This document shows positions 1-8,356 of a stretch of 63,916 bases of DNA, in pieces (the first letter of the stretch is position 1; each line of letters opens with the position of its first letter). The position numbers and the translations under genes were made by a program. Below the pieces are notes generated by a model, which saw nothing but the letters and a program-made list of their open reading frames with translations, did not search any database and was not told the origin of the DNA. This stretch comes from Sulfonitrofixus sp039714575. Its GTDB lineage: Bacteria; Campylobacterota; Campylobacteria; Campylobacterales; Sulfurimonadaceae. Location of the stretch: positions 1-63,916 of the forward strand of contig JBDLJE010000004.1 of assembly GCA_039714575.1 (NCBI GenBank), read 5' to 3'.

Positions 1-6
1 ATGAGA

Positions 7-65
7 TTGTGCAGAAATTTTTTTGAGTCATAGCCAAAGCTACGACGATAAAAAATTCTGTGCAA
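7..65. repeat. imperfect inverted repeat (hairpin 1 of left-edge element)
   Basis: Arms around 7-23 and 50-65 pair as TTGTGCAGAA against TTCTGTGCAA. The two differences are both G-U compatible, so an RNA copy would form a continuous stem. The loop holds the motif AGCCAAAGCTAC. A related TAGC..AGCTAC motif recurs in the palindromes at 34179-34492. No gene is seen here. Confidence 0.55.
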
Positions 66-92
66 GATCGCTCTCTTTTTGCCTCCCGCAGG

Positions 93-247
93 GCGATAGA
101 TAGGAACACACACTCCGCGTTGCCCCTTTTTGACTTAGCTACGGCTAGGATATCTCATAAAAAGGTGAGTAATCTCACGTTTTTATGAGTAAAGTCCTAT
201 ATAGCTAACTTAAAGGGTCGCCTTGATTGTGTGTTCCTCTCTATCGC
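93..247. repeat. long imperfect palindrome upstream of ftsK
   Basis: Outer arms 93-112 and 228-247 are inverted copies with 19 of 20 positions matching. The interior also pairs imperfectly almost to the centre, giving one hairpin of about 155 bp. The interior carries GGATATCTCA and TGAGTAAAGT, which also occur in the element at 34212-34350, so both belong to one repeat family. Function is unknown; candidates are a REP/MITE-like element or a bidirectional terminator. Positions 1-308 contain no convincing coding region. Confidence 0.7.
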
Positions 248-356
248 TGAGGACGACTAGGGTTTTTAGAGGTGCCCTAAACATACATATATCAATAAGG
301 AATTTCCCATATTACGTGACGCACTATTTATTATATTTTTCGGAGTTGTCTTCTAC

Positions 357-2573
357 TTGGCGATGGCGACCATACTTGGTGACTCTGGGGTGATCGGCAG
401 CTTTGGCGCTGATTTTGCCGCTCTTAACCAGCAGCTTTTCGGTTATCTCTCTTATATCTATCTTTTTGTTCTTGGCATCGGACTGTATTTTATGTACCGC
501 AACCCCGGTTTTGATGTGAGGCGTGCGGAGATCGTCGTCGCTTATGTCCTTCTTTTCTTTGCACTTCAGATCTTTCAGGCGACCGTGACAAGCGGAGAGC
601 TTCGCGGTGTTCTCGGTGCTGATTTTGTCGACTTTACGGTTGCTTATATCGGTTACTTTGGCGTATGGGTCTTTTTCCTGATGTCTTTTATCCTTTCACT
701 GGTCATGATCTTTGACAAAAGTGTCGGTGAGATGGTACAACCGTTCAAAGAGGCAGGTTCTCGTCTTTCAATCTCTTCGTTGCCTTCATTTCCGAAAAAG
801 AGAGAAGAAGACGAAGAAGAAGTTATTGAGCTGAAACCTGTTCGCAAACGAAAGCGAGTGCCCCCGGTAAAGGAAGATAACACGGTAGAACCGGTAGAGC
901 TCAAAGAAGAGTTAGAGACGCCTGCCTATTTGCGAAAACATGAAGATGAAGTGATCGAAGCAGAAGCCAAGATCCGTCTGATCAAAGCAGATGAGACACC
1001 TGAATCGCAGAGTAAAGAGGCCGTAAAGCCTGTAGTGAAAAAACCGCGAACGATCGTGGAAGCGGCGCAGCAGGTAAAAGAGCAGAAACAGACGGTTGTA
1101 GTAGAAGAGCTTGAAGAGAACAAAAAACTGCTTGACGAGATAGAGACGGGTAAAACCGAAAAACCGAAAAACTTTAAACTGCCGTCACTTAATTTTTTGC
1201 AGAAAGCGCCGAAACAGGGCAATAGGATCGATGAGGCGGAGCTTGATGCCAAGATCAGCGACCTTATCGACAAGCTTCAGCACTTTAAGATCGATGGTGA
1301 TGTCGTACGTACGTACGCCGGACCGGTGGTCTCAACCTTTGAGTTTAAACCAGGTCCAAACATCAAGGTCTCCAAGATCTTGAACCTGCAAGATGACCTT
1401 GCTATGGCCCTTCGTGCTGAGACTATTCGTATACAAGCGCCGATCCCGGGTAAAGATGTTGTTGGTATAGAGATACCAAACAAAACAGTAGAGACCATCT
1501 ACCTGCGTGACATTTTAGAGAGTAAACTGTTCGAAGAAGCGTCGTCACCATTGACGATTGTTCTAGGTAAGGATATTGTCGGTAAACCGTTTATTACCGA
1601 TCTTAAAAAGCTGCCACACTTGCTAATTGCCGGGACAACCGGTTCGGGTAAATCGGTGGGTATCAATGCGATGATCTTGAGTCTTCTCTATCGTAACTCG
1701 CCGGACCAGCTTCGTTTGATGATGATCGATCCTAAGATGCTGGAATTCTCTATCTATAATGACATTCCGCACCTGCTTACACCGGTGATCACTCAGGCTA
1801 AAAAAGCGATCGTAGCCCTGAACAACATGGTCGGTGAGATGGAACGTCGTTACCGTCTGATGAGTGAGACACGTACGAAGAACATCGAAAACTATAATGA
1901 AAAAGCAAAACGTGATGGAGGAGAGGTCTTCCCTTATATCGTTGTTATCATCGACGAGTTGGCTGACCTTATGATGACGAGCGGTAAAGATGTTGAGTTC
2001 TCTATAGGGCGTTTGGCACAGATGGCCCGTGCTTCGGGAATCCACCTTATTGTCGCGACACAGCGTCCGTCTGTGGATGTTGTAACCGGTCTTATTAAAG
2101 CGAACCTGCCGTCACGTATCTCTTACAGAGTAGGGCAGCGCATCGACTCTAAGATCATTCTTGACCAGCAGGGTGCCGAGTCACTTCTTGGTAAAGGTGA
2201 TATGCTCTTTACGCCTCCGGGCGCAACAGGGCTTGTACGCCTGCATGCGCCGTGGAGTACGGAAGATGAGATCGAGAAGATTGTTGAGTTCCTCAAGTCA
2301 CAGCGTGAGCCGCAGTACGATCACCGTTTCCTGGCAGATGAGACAGCTGTTTCTTCAGGTGATGGCGGTGGGGCAACTGCCGGTGAAAAAGATGAACTGT
2401 ATGAAGAAGCGAAACAGATCGTCATCACAGATAGAAAGACCTCTATCTCGTACCTTCAGCGTAAACTTCAGATCGGTTATAATCGTTCTGCCCGCCTTAT
2501 CGAACAGCTTGAAGCGCACGGTATTCTCTCTGAGCCAAATGCCAAAGGAAACCGCGAGATCGTAGGCGGATAA
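357..2573 (+). CDS. ftsK: DNA translocase FtsK
   Basis: Septum-anchored hexameric ATPase that pumps chromosomal DNA at division and activates XerCD/XerH-type dimer resolution. The N-terminal ~110 residues hold hydrophobic membrane segments. An acidic, lysine-rich linker of about 170 residues follows, then the motor with Walker A GTTGSGKSVG near residue 425, DPKMLEFS, and Walker B VVIIDELADLMM. The C-terminus is a winged-helix gamma domain (YLQRKLQIGYNRSARLI). At about 740 residues it has the short form usual in Campylobacterota. The start is uncertain: 357 is TTG and 363 is ATG, but the frame is open from 270 and a hydrophobic stretch precedes both. A good AAGGA site at 297-301 faces an ATA codon at 309. 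Its stop overlaps the next gene's ATG (TAATG). Confidence 0.95.
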   Translation: MAMATILGDSGVIGSFGADFAALNQQLFGYLSYIYLFVLGIGLYFMYRNPGFDVRRAEIVVAYVLLFFALQIFQATVTSGELRGVLGADFVDFTVAYIGYFGVWVFFLMSFILSLVMIFDKSVGEMVQPFKEAGSRLSISSLPSFPKKREEDEEEVIELKPVRKRKRVPPVKEDNTVEPVELKEELETPAYLRKHEDEVIEAEAKIRLIKADETPESQSKEAVKPVVKKPRTIVEAAQQVKEQKQTVVVEELEENKKLLDEIETGKTEKPKNFKLPSLNFLQKAPKQGNRIDEAELDAKISDLIDKLQHFKIDGDVVRTYAGPVVSTFEFKPGPNIKVSKILNLQDDLAMALRAETIRIQAPIPGKDVVGIEIPNKTVETIYLRDILESKLFEEASSPLTIVLGKDIVGKPFITDLKKLPHLLIAGTTGSGKSVGINAMILSLLYRNSPDQLRLMMIDPKMLEFSIYNDIPHLLTPVITQAKKAIVALNNMVGEMERRYRLMSETRTKNIENYNEKAKRDGGEVFPYIVVIIDELADLMMTSGKDVEFSIGRLAQMARASGIHLIVATQRPSVDVVTGLIKANLPSRISYRVGQRIDSKIILDQQGAESLLGKGDMLFTPPGATGLVRLHAPWSTEDEIEKIVEFLKSQREPQYDHRFLADETAVSSGDGGGATAGEKDELYEEAKQIVITDRKTSISYLQRKLQIGYNRSARLIEQLEAHGILSEPNAKGNREIVGG

Positions 2574-3037
2574 TGCTTGTTGTTTTAGAGCTTTTTCAAA
2601 AAGCAACGATGGCGGACTTTTCCATTAAAAACTACGAAGACCTTGATGAGAACACCATACAAGAGCTCATAGAGTTCGCCGAGAGCCGCGGCGGCTTTTT
2701 CCGCGAAGACCTGAAACGTTTCTCTATCCGCAAACGTGCCTCTATAGAGTACCTCCAACAGATCTTCAGTCTTTCCGGCATCAGTGTCCAAATACTGGAA
2801 CCTAAAGCGGTAGTCGATATCTTTGCAAGCAGCGCAACTACGCTGGCACCGCCGCGTGAGGCTGAAGAGATCATCGGTTTTGGCAAGCACAAAGGGCAGA
2901 CGTGGGGTGAGGCCCCTACAGAGTATCTTAAATGGGTACAGGGTTCTATGCACGGCTATAACGTTGAGATCGCCAAGAAGATTATGATCTACCGCAAGAC
3001 ATTAGAACGGCGAGAAAGAGAGAGCAGAGATGGCTAA
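2573..3037 (+). CDS. hypothetical protein with C-terminal DUF3820-like motif
   Basis: A 154-residue soluble protein. The region from about residue 100 (IIGFGKHKGQTWGEAP, then EYLKWV) matches the short motif shared by DUF3820 proteins and some exonuclease C-termini, probably a nucleic-acid-associated module. The N-terminal half, rich in charged helices, is unrecognised. It overlaps the ftsK stop by one base and the next gene by 8 bp, so the three genes are probably translated from one message. An internal ATG at 2609 (MADFSIKN) is an alternative start but has no better ribosome site. Confidence 0.7.
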   Translation: MLVVLELFQKATMADFSIKNYEDLDENTIQELIEFAESRGGFFREDLKRFSIRKRASIEYLQQIFSLSGISVQILEPKAVVDIFASSATTLAPPREAEEIIGFGKHKGQTWGEAPTEYLKWVQGSMHGYNVEIAKKIMIYRKTLERRERESRDG

Positions 3038-3572
3038 AGGTGCAACAATATACAAATGTAATCTCAACATAGCGAACATGGACACCCACTACTATGCTGA
3101 ACATAGCTTGACAATGGCAAAACACCCCTCAGAGAGCGACTTGAGGTTAATGGTACGCTTGGTAGCCTTTACATTGAACGCTAGTGAGACATTAGAGTTT
3201 ACCAAGGGTATTGCACAAGATGACGAACCTGATATGTGGGCAAAAGACTTAAGCGGTGACATTGATCTTTGGATAGATATCGGTCAGCCTGATGAAAAAC
3301 GGATCCGTAAGGCATGTGGACGCTCAGGAGAAGTGGTCATCTATAATTACCTTGAAGGCAGCGCACTTTTCTGGTGGAAACAGGTTGAGAAGACCTTAAA
3401 ACGTTTTAAAAACCTCTCGGTAGTATTTTTAAAAGTTGAGGGTGACCTTGAGCTGCTTGCCAAACGCGGTATGGCGTTACAGTGTAATATAAGTGATGGT
3501 GAAATGACCCTTATTGCGGATGAAAACAGTGTTGTCATACAGCCCGAAGTGTGGAAACAGTTTAATAAATAG
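3030..3572 (+). CDS. yaeQ: YaeQ family protein
   Basis: A 180-residue protein matching YaeQ over its length: MAKGATIYKCNLNIANMD at the N-terminus, then the conserved HPSESDLRLMVRL, DDEPDMW, IDLWIDIGQPDE and RIRKACG blocks. YaeQ has a PD-(D/E)XK nuclease-like fold. Its cellular role is unsettled, although E. coli YaeQ was once linked to RfaH suppression. It overlaps the preceding gene by 8 bp and is the last gene of the ftsK cluster; 527 bases without a gene follow. Confidence 0.9.
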   Translation: MAKGATIYKCNLNIANMDTHYYAEHSLTMAKHPSESDLRLMVRLVAFTLNASETLEFTKGIAQDDEPDMWAKDLSGDIDLWIDIGQPDEKRIRKACGRSGEVVIYNYLEGSALFWWKQVEKTLKRFKNLSVVFLKVEGDLELLAKRGMALQCNISDGEMTLIADENSVVIQPEVWKQFNK

Positions 3573-4099
3573 AATTACGCTAAATAACATACATACTTAA
3601 TTTAGGTATCATACTAAATGATATCAATATATTATTGCCCATTTTTATTTCGATCATGCAAGTTCTTACTGTTAAGGTGAGACGTATAGGCCTGTCTCTT
3701 CATTTCTCATTGTAAAATCCTGTTACATCTCTTATGACACATCATTTTTCCACTCCTGTTTTTTCACCCATGATGTCAACACGCACTTATATACATTGAA
3801 TGAGACAAAGTACAGACACTTGACTAGTCGATTAGTGACCTGTTGATTGTCAGAAGAGTGACAATTACCTACTGTTTAAGAATGGAGTAGGGCATAAAGG
3901 CTAAATATGTAACATAAAGTAGCACTTTGGCGTTTGAATAATCTTGAATGACAGTCTAGTAAGCCCTATATGCCGTGCTCTAAGAAGAGTGTATCAAAAA
4001 TACACATCTAGAAAAACAAAGTGTTTACTTTGGTAACACATGGTCTGTTATTAGGAAAAGCTTCGTTATAATCATGAAACTTAAAATTCAGGAGATCCA
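3573..4099. other. gene-free stretch upstream of acnB
   Basis: No coding region is supported. It holds the acnB promoter near its right end and a perfect 7-bp inverted repeat (ATTGTCA at 3846-3852, TGACAAT at 3859-3865, 6-base spacer) about 215 bases upstream of the -10. That repeat could be a regulator site or a small hairpin. Confidence 0.6.
4067..4072 (+). promoter_or_regulatory. acnB promoter -10 (TATAAT)
   Basis: Perfect TATAAT 28 bases before the acnB start codon, with no clear -35, as usual for sigma-70 promoters in Campylobacterota. A GGAG ribosome site follows at 4091-4094. Confidence 0.6.
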
Positions 4100-6685
4100 A
4101 TGGCATTTTTAGAAGACTACAAAGCTCACGTTGCAGAACGTGAAGCACTAGGTGTTCCACCCCTTCCACTTTCAGCTGAGCAGACAGCAGAAGTTATCGA
4201 ATTAATCAAGGCTAACTGTACAGACGAGTTACTAGATCTACTAGTTAACCGTGTTGCTCCAGGTGTTGACGACTCTGCACAAGTTAAAGCGGCTTTCTTA
4301 AACGAAGTTGCTTCTGAAAATGTTACTGTTGCTGCAATCGCTCCAGAAAAAGCAGTAGAGATGATGGGTATGATGTTAGGTGGATTCAATGTTCTTCCTA
4401 TGGTTAATGCACTTGCTTCTTCAAACGCTGCCGTTGTTGACGCAGCTGTGACTGCTTTATGTAAAACACTTCTTGTTTATGATGCATTTAACGATGTTGA
4501 AAAACTTCACAAAGAGGGAAATGCTGCTGCGACTAAAGTTATGACTTCATGGGCAAATGCTGAGTGGTTTACTTCTAAGCCTGCTTTAGCTGAAGAGATC
4601 ACTGTTACTGTTTACAAGGTTCCAGGTGAGACTAATACAGATGACCTTTCCCCAGCTTCTGAAGCGTTTACACGTTCAGACATTCCTGTGCATGCAAACT
4701 CTTTCTTGATCAATAGAATGGAAAACCCATTAGATACGATCGCAGAACTTAAGAAAAAAGGTCACCCACTTACTTACGTTGGTGATGTTGTTGGTACTGG
4801 TTCTTCTCGTAAGTCTGGTGTTAACTCTGTTCAATGGCACATGGGTGTAGATATTCCAGGTGTTCCTAACAAGCGTACCGGCGGTGTTGTTCTTGGTGGA
4901 ATCATCGCTCCGATCTTCTTCGCAACTTGTGAAGATTCAGGCGCGCTTCCATTAGAGCTTGACGTTACTATGATGGAGACAGGTGATGTTATCACTGTTT
5001 ACCCATATAAAGGTGAAGTACATAGAGATGGCGCTTGTATCTCTACATTTAAACTAAACCCTAACACGATCACTGATGAAGTACGTGCCGGTGGTCGTAT
5101 TCCATTGATCATTGGTCGCGGTCTTACATCTAAGGCACGTGGTGTTCTTGGTATGGATGCATCAGATATGTTCTTAACTGCTGACCAGCCTGCTGATACA
5201 GGTAAAGGTTACACGCTTGCACAGAAAATGGTAGGTAAGGCTTCTGGTCTTGTTGGCGTTCGTCCAGGAATGTACGTTGAGCCTGAGATGTCAACTGTTG
5301 GTTCTCAAGATACAACAGGTCCTATGACACGTGATGAGATCAAAGAGCTTGCGGCATTAGGTTTCAATGCAGACTTGACACTTCAATCTTTCTGTCACAC
5401 AGCTGCTTACCCTAAACCGGTAGATGTTGTAATGCACGCTAACCTGCCTGAGTTTATCTCTAACCGTTCAGGTGTTGCACTTCGCCCGGGTGATGGTGTT
5501 ATCCACTCATGGTTGAACCGTATGGTACTTCCAGACACTGTTGGTACGGGTGCAGACAGCCATACACGTTTCCCTCTAGGTATCTCTTTCCCTGGTGGTT
5601 CTGGTGTTGTTGCATTTGCTGCCGTAACAGGTGCTATGCCACTTACTATGCCAGAGTCTGTACTTGTACGTTTCTCAGGTGAGATGCAACCGGGTATCAC
5701 GCTGCGTGACCTTGTTAACGCTATCCCTTATGTTGCGATCCAAAAAGGTCTTCTTACTGTTCCTAAAGCGGGTAAGAAAAACATCTTTGCCGGTCGTATC
5801 TTAGAGATCGAAGGTCTTCCTGATCTTAAAGCTGAGCAGGCATTTGAGCTTTCTGATGCATCTGCTGAGCGTTCTGCTGCGGCATGTACAGTACTTCTTA
5901 ACGAAGCACCGGTTGAAGAGTACTTAAAATCAAACGTAACACTTCTTGAAGCGATGATCGAAGATGGTTACTCTGATGCTACTACACTTCAGCGTCGTGT
6001 TGACAAGATGAAGGATTGGTTAGCTAATCCTACATTGATGCAACCAGATGCTGACGCTGAGTACGCTGCAGTAATCGACATTGATCTTAACACGATCACT
6101 GAGCCGATCCTTGCTTGTCCAAATGATCCGGACAACGTTAAGCTTCTAAGTGAAGTAGCCGGAACTAAGATCGACGAAGTATTCTTAGGCTCTTGTATGA
6201 CTAACATCGGTCACTACCGTGCAGCTGGTGAAGTTATGCGTGGAGAGACTGAAAATGCAGTTGAGAAGTTCTGGATCGTTCCACCGACTCGTATGGATGA
6301 GCAGCAGCTGATCAACGAAGGTTACTACGATGTGTTTAAAGAGATCCAAGCACAGACAGAAGTACCGGGATGTTCTTTATGTATGGGTAACCAAGCGTCT
6401 GCTCGTAAAGACTCAACAGTTTTCTCAACATCTACTCGTAACTTCGACAACCGTCTAGGTAAAGGAACTCAGGTTTATCTTGGTTCTGCAGAACTGGCAG
6501 CGCTATGTTCTAAACTGGGTCGTATCCCAACTCCAGCTGAGTACATGGATATCGTTCCTCCAAAAATTGCTGGTAAAGAAGATGCAATTTACAAATACCT
6601 TAACTTCAATGAGATCGAAGGGTATCATCTTGAGGAGCGTAAAGCTGCTGAAGATAAATATGGCGTAACAGTTAAACCTGTATAA
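4100..6685 (+). CDS. acnB: aconitate hydratase B
   Basis: [4Fe-4S] enzyme that interconverts citrate and isocitrate via cis-aconitate in the TCA cycle, oxidative or reductive. The 861 residues span the AcnB layout: N-terminal HEAT-like domain, then the swivel domain with GTGSSRKSGVNS, then catalytic domains. Cluster cysteines lie in SFCHTAAYPKP, LGSCMTNIGHYR and GCSLCMGNQA. Length matches the family. Ribosome site GGAG sits 5 bases before ATG. The gene stands alone behind its own promoter; icd and the rest of the cycle lie about 10 kb downstream. Codon choice favours the limited set seen in icd and oor genes, suggesting high expression. Confidence 0.98.
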   Translation: MAFLEDYKAHVAEREALGVPPLPLSAEQTAEVIELIKANCTDELLDLLVNRVAPGVDDSAQVKAAFLNEVASENVTVAAIAPEKAVEMMGMMLGGFNVLPMVNALASSNAAVVDAAVTALCKTLLVYDAFNDVEKLHKEGNAAATKVMTSWANAEWFTSKPALAEEITVTVYKVPGETNTDDLSPASEAFTRSDIPVHANSFLINRMENPLDTIAELKKKGHPLTYVGDVVGTGSSRKSGVNSVQWHMGVDIPGVPNKRTGGVVLGGIIAPIFFATCEDSGALPLELDVTMMETGDVITVYPYKGEVHRDGACISTFKLNPNTITDEVRAGGRIPLIIGRGLTSKARGVLGMDASDMFLTADQPADTGKGYTLAQKMVGKASGLVGVRPGMYVEPEMSTVGSQDTTGPMTRDEIKELAALGFNADLTLQSFCHTAAYPKPVDVVMHANLPEFISNRSGVALRPGDGVIHSWLNRMVLPDTVGTGADSHTRFPLGISFPGGSGVVAFAAVTGAMPLTMPESVLVRFSGEMQPGITLRDLVNAIPYVAIQKGLLTVPKAGKKNIFAGRILEIEGLPDLKAEQAFELSDASAERSAAACTVLLNEAPVEEYLKSNVTLLEAMIEDGYSDATTLQRRVDKMKDWLANPTLMQPDADAEYAAVIDIDLNTITEPILACPNDPDNVKLLSEVAGTKIDEVFLGSCMTNIGHYRAAGEVMRGETENAVEKFWIVPPTRMDEQQLINEGYYDVFKEIQAQTEVPGCSLCMGNQASARKDSTVFSTSTRNFDNRLGKGTQVYLGSAELAALCSKLGRIPTPAEYMDIVPPKIAGKEDAIYKYLNFNEIEGYHLEERKAAEDKYGVTVKPV

Positions 6686-6687
6686 TC

Positions 6688-6792
6688 TAAAAATCCAAAT
6701 AGCGGCGCATTTACTGCGTTGCTTCCCTCGTCACGTACTATAGTACGCTTCCTCACTCAGCCCTTGTAACTACACCACTCTTTGAATTTTTA
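6688..6792. repeat. 105-bp imperfect palindrome centred on CGTACTATAGTACG
   Basis: Starts two bases after the acnB stop codon. End arms 6688-6699 and 6781-6792 match at 11 of 12 inverted positions, and the centre 6734-6747 is a perfect 14-bp palindrome. The flanks in between also pair imperfectly about the same axis (6740/6741). It probably acts as the acnB terminator or is a dispersed repeat; no U-tract is present. Confidence 0.75.
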
Positions 6793-6907
6793 CTCCTAAT
6801 AATCTTTTAATATCATCGCACATTACGCTTCCTTTTTATTCTATGATTATGATAAACTTTTTATAGCTTGTAAAACATATAAACGTGTTGACTTGGAAAG
6901 GGAGGCG

Positions 6908-7555
6908 ATGATGAGCATAAACAGACAGCTGTTTTGGTTAATGGTATGGGCAGTCGCCTTTGCTTATATTGAAGCTTCTGTTGTTGTCTATCTGCGTGAG
7001 ATCTACTATCCGGAAGGGTTTGCTTTTCCTATTGTTATTGCCGAAACCAGTATGGTGATCACCGAACTGTTCAGAGAACTGGCTACGCTGGTCATGATGT
7101 GGGCGACAGCAAGTCTGGTTTATAAGAAGCTGCAAAGCAAGATGGCAGCCTTTATGCTCCTATTTGGGATATGGGACATCTTTTACTACCTATTTTTGAA
7201 AATAATATTAGACTGGCCGGAGAGCCTTACCAGCTTTGATATCCTCTTTCTGATCCCGCTGCCATGGGTCGGTCCGGTATGGGCGCCTGTTGTCGTCTCT
7301 TTAGGGCTTATTTATGCCGGCATAGGTATTTTGACACGTAATGAAGAGGGCAGTTTTCTGCATTTCGGCAGCAGGTTTATTTGGCTTGAGGTTATTTCCG
7401 GTGTCACAATTATCGTCTCTTTCCTCATACCGGGGTGTGCCGTTATTACCCAGAGTGTTCCAAGCTATTTTCCTCTGTATCTATTTTGGGCAGGGTTTAT
7501 AATGGGTTTTGGAATTTTTTTTTATCTATTTCACCGCTCACGCTTCCAAATATAG
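6908..7555 (+). CDS. multi-pass inner-membrane protein of unknown function
   Basis: About 215 residues, almost entirely hydrophobic, with roughly six membrane segments. Short polar loops separate them (for example KKLQSKM and TRNEEGS). No family motif is recognised. ATG 6908 was chosen because AGGGAGG directly precedes it; TTG 6893 would also be in frame. It is convergent with lolA and separated from acnB by a palindromic repeat, so it is probably a single transcription unit. Confidence 0.6.
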   Translation: MMSINRQLFWLMVWAVAFAYIEASVVVYLREIYYPEGFAFPIVIAETSMVITELFRELATLVMMWATASLVYKKLQSKMAAFMLLFGIWDIFYYLFLKIILDWPESLTSFDILFLIPLPWVGPVWAPVVVSLGLIYAGIGILTRNEEGSFLHFGSRFIWLEVISGVTIIVSFLIPGCAVITQSVPSYFPLYLFWAGFIMGFGIFFYLFHRSRFQI

Positions 7556-7669
7556 AGCGTTGAATCTCCATCACGCTAATTTGTTTTGGTTGGCCTGATG
7601 CTGATCAGCCGATAACAGAAACCAGTAGCTCTTTATGCTGCATTTTAACCTTAAGTATAGTGGTCTGAC

Positions 7670-8185
7670 TTAGTCTTTGATGATGTCAAAATCGGAAGGT
7701 ATATCAGCTTTGAAACGGCTCTTTTTGATGCTTTTGTTGATCTGCTGTGCCGAAAAAACAATTTTGACAACGTTGTCAAAGTCATCACTGTAGCTGATCG
7801 ATCTGATCATATTACCCTGCATAGCAATATGATACTCTTTGTTGTTGTAATAGGCTGTATAACTGTTTTTACCGTCTTTTTTTGCCGATGCCAGGATAGC
7901 AAGAATATCGATGTTGTTGTCTAATCGCTTTATAATAGCCTGTTCAAGTTCCGGCTCGACTATGGTGACACGGCTGGCGGTAATATAGACTGTTTTTTCA
8001 ATTGGCTCTGTATAGTGCCACAAGGCCATGCTGGGGCGTTTTGCCAGCATACTGCCTTTATAGGTAATAGTACTTTTCTTGTCATCGGTAATGGTCTGTA
8101 TAAAGTCAGCCTTCATGGTCTCGGTCTTTTCGCTTACAGCAAAAAGAGGTGAGAGAACGAGTAGGGCAGCAACGATAATGCGCAT
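7670..8185 (-). CDS. lolA: outer-membrane lipoprotein carrier protein LolA
   Basis: Periplasmic chaperone that takes mature lipoproteins from the LolCDE exporter to the outer membrane. The 171 residues begin with a cleavable signal peptide (MRIIVAALLVLSPLFAVS) and show the LolA pattern MKADFIQTITD, YKGSMLAKRPSMALWHY and PSDFDIIKD at the end. It is divergent from secA, with a LolC/E-type permease just downstream of secA, so three envelope-export genes are clustered. A TATAAT on the minus strand at 8213-8218 is its likely -10. Confidence 0.9.
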   Translation of the reverse strand: MRIIVAALLVLSPLFAVSEKTETMKADFIQTITDDKKSTITYKGSMLAKRPSMALWHYTEPIEKTVYITASRVTIVEPELEQAIIKRLDNNIDILAILASAKKDGKNSYTAYYNNKEYHIAMQGNMIRSISYSDDFDNVVKIVFSAQQINKSIKKSRFKADIPSDFDIIKD

Positions 8186-8212
8186 CGGTTTCCTTCTGTT
8201 TTTATAGTTTGT

Positions 8213-8218
8213 ATTATA
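8213..8218 (-). promoter_or_regulatory. lolA promoter -10
   Basis: TATAAT on the minus strand, 27 bases upstream of the lolA start codon and preceded by GGC. No -35 element is apparent. Confidence 0.5.
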
Positions 8219-8316
8219 GCCATAAAGCGGTAACAGTCAGAGGTTATATTATGTAATATTATATTCTCTTTTGCACCTTGTCACAGGCTTTCATAAAAAG
8301 TATAGCATTGCTGGGC

Positions 8317-8322
8317 TATAAT
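8317..8322 (+). promoter_or_regulatory. secA promoter -10
   Basis: TATAAT preceded by GGGC, 35 bases upstream of ATG 8357. It drives secA divergently from lolA. Confidence 0.5.
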
Positions 8323-8356
8323 CCACTAACTTTATAGACAATGGAACAGATTGACC

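Noticed and set aside
7600..7625. Stem-loop between the membrane protein gene and lolA as an intrinsic terminator
   Set aside because: The stem is short with a bulge and no T tract follows; evidence too weak for a feature.
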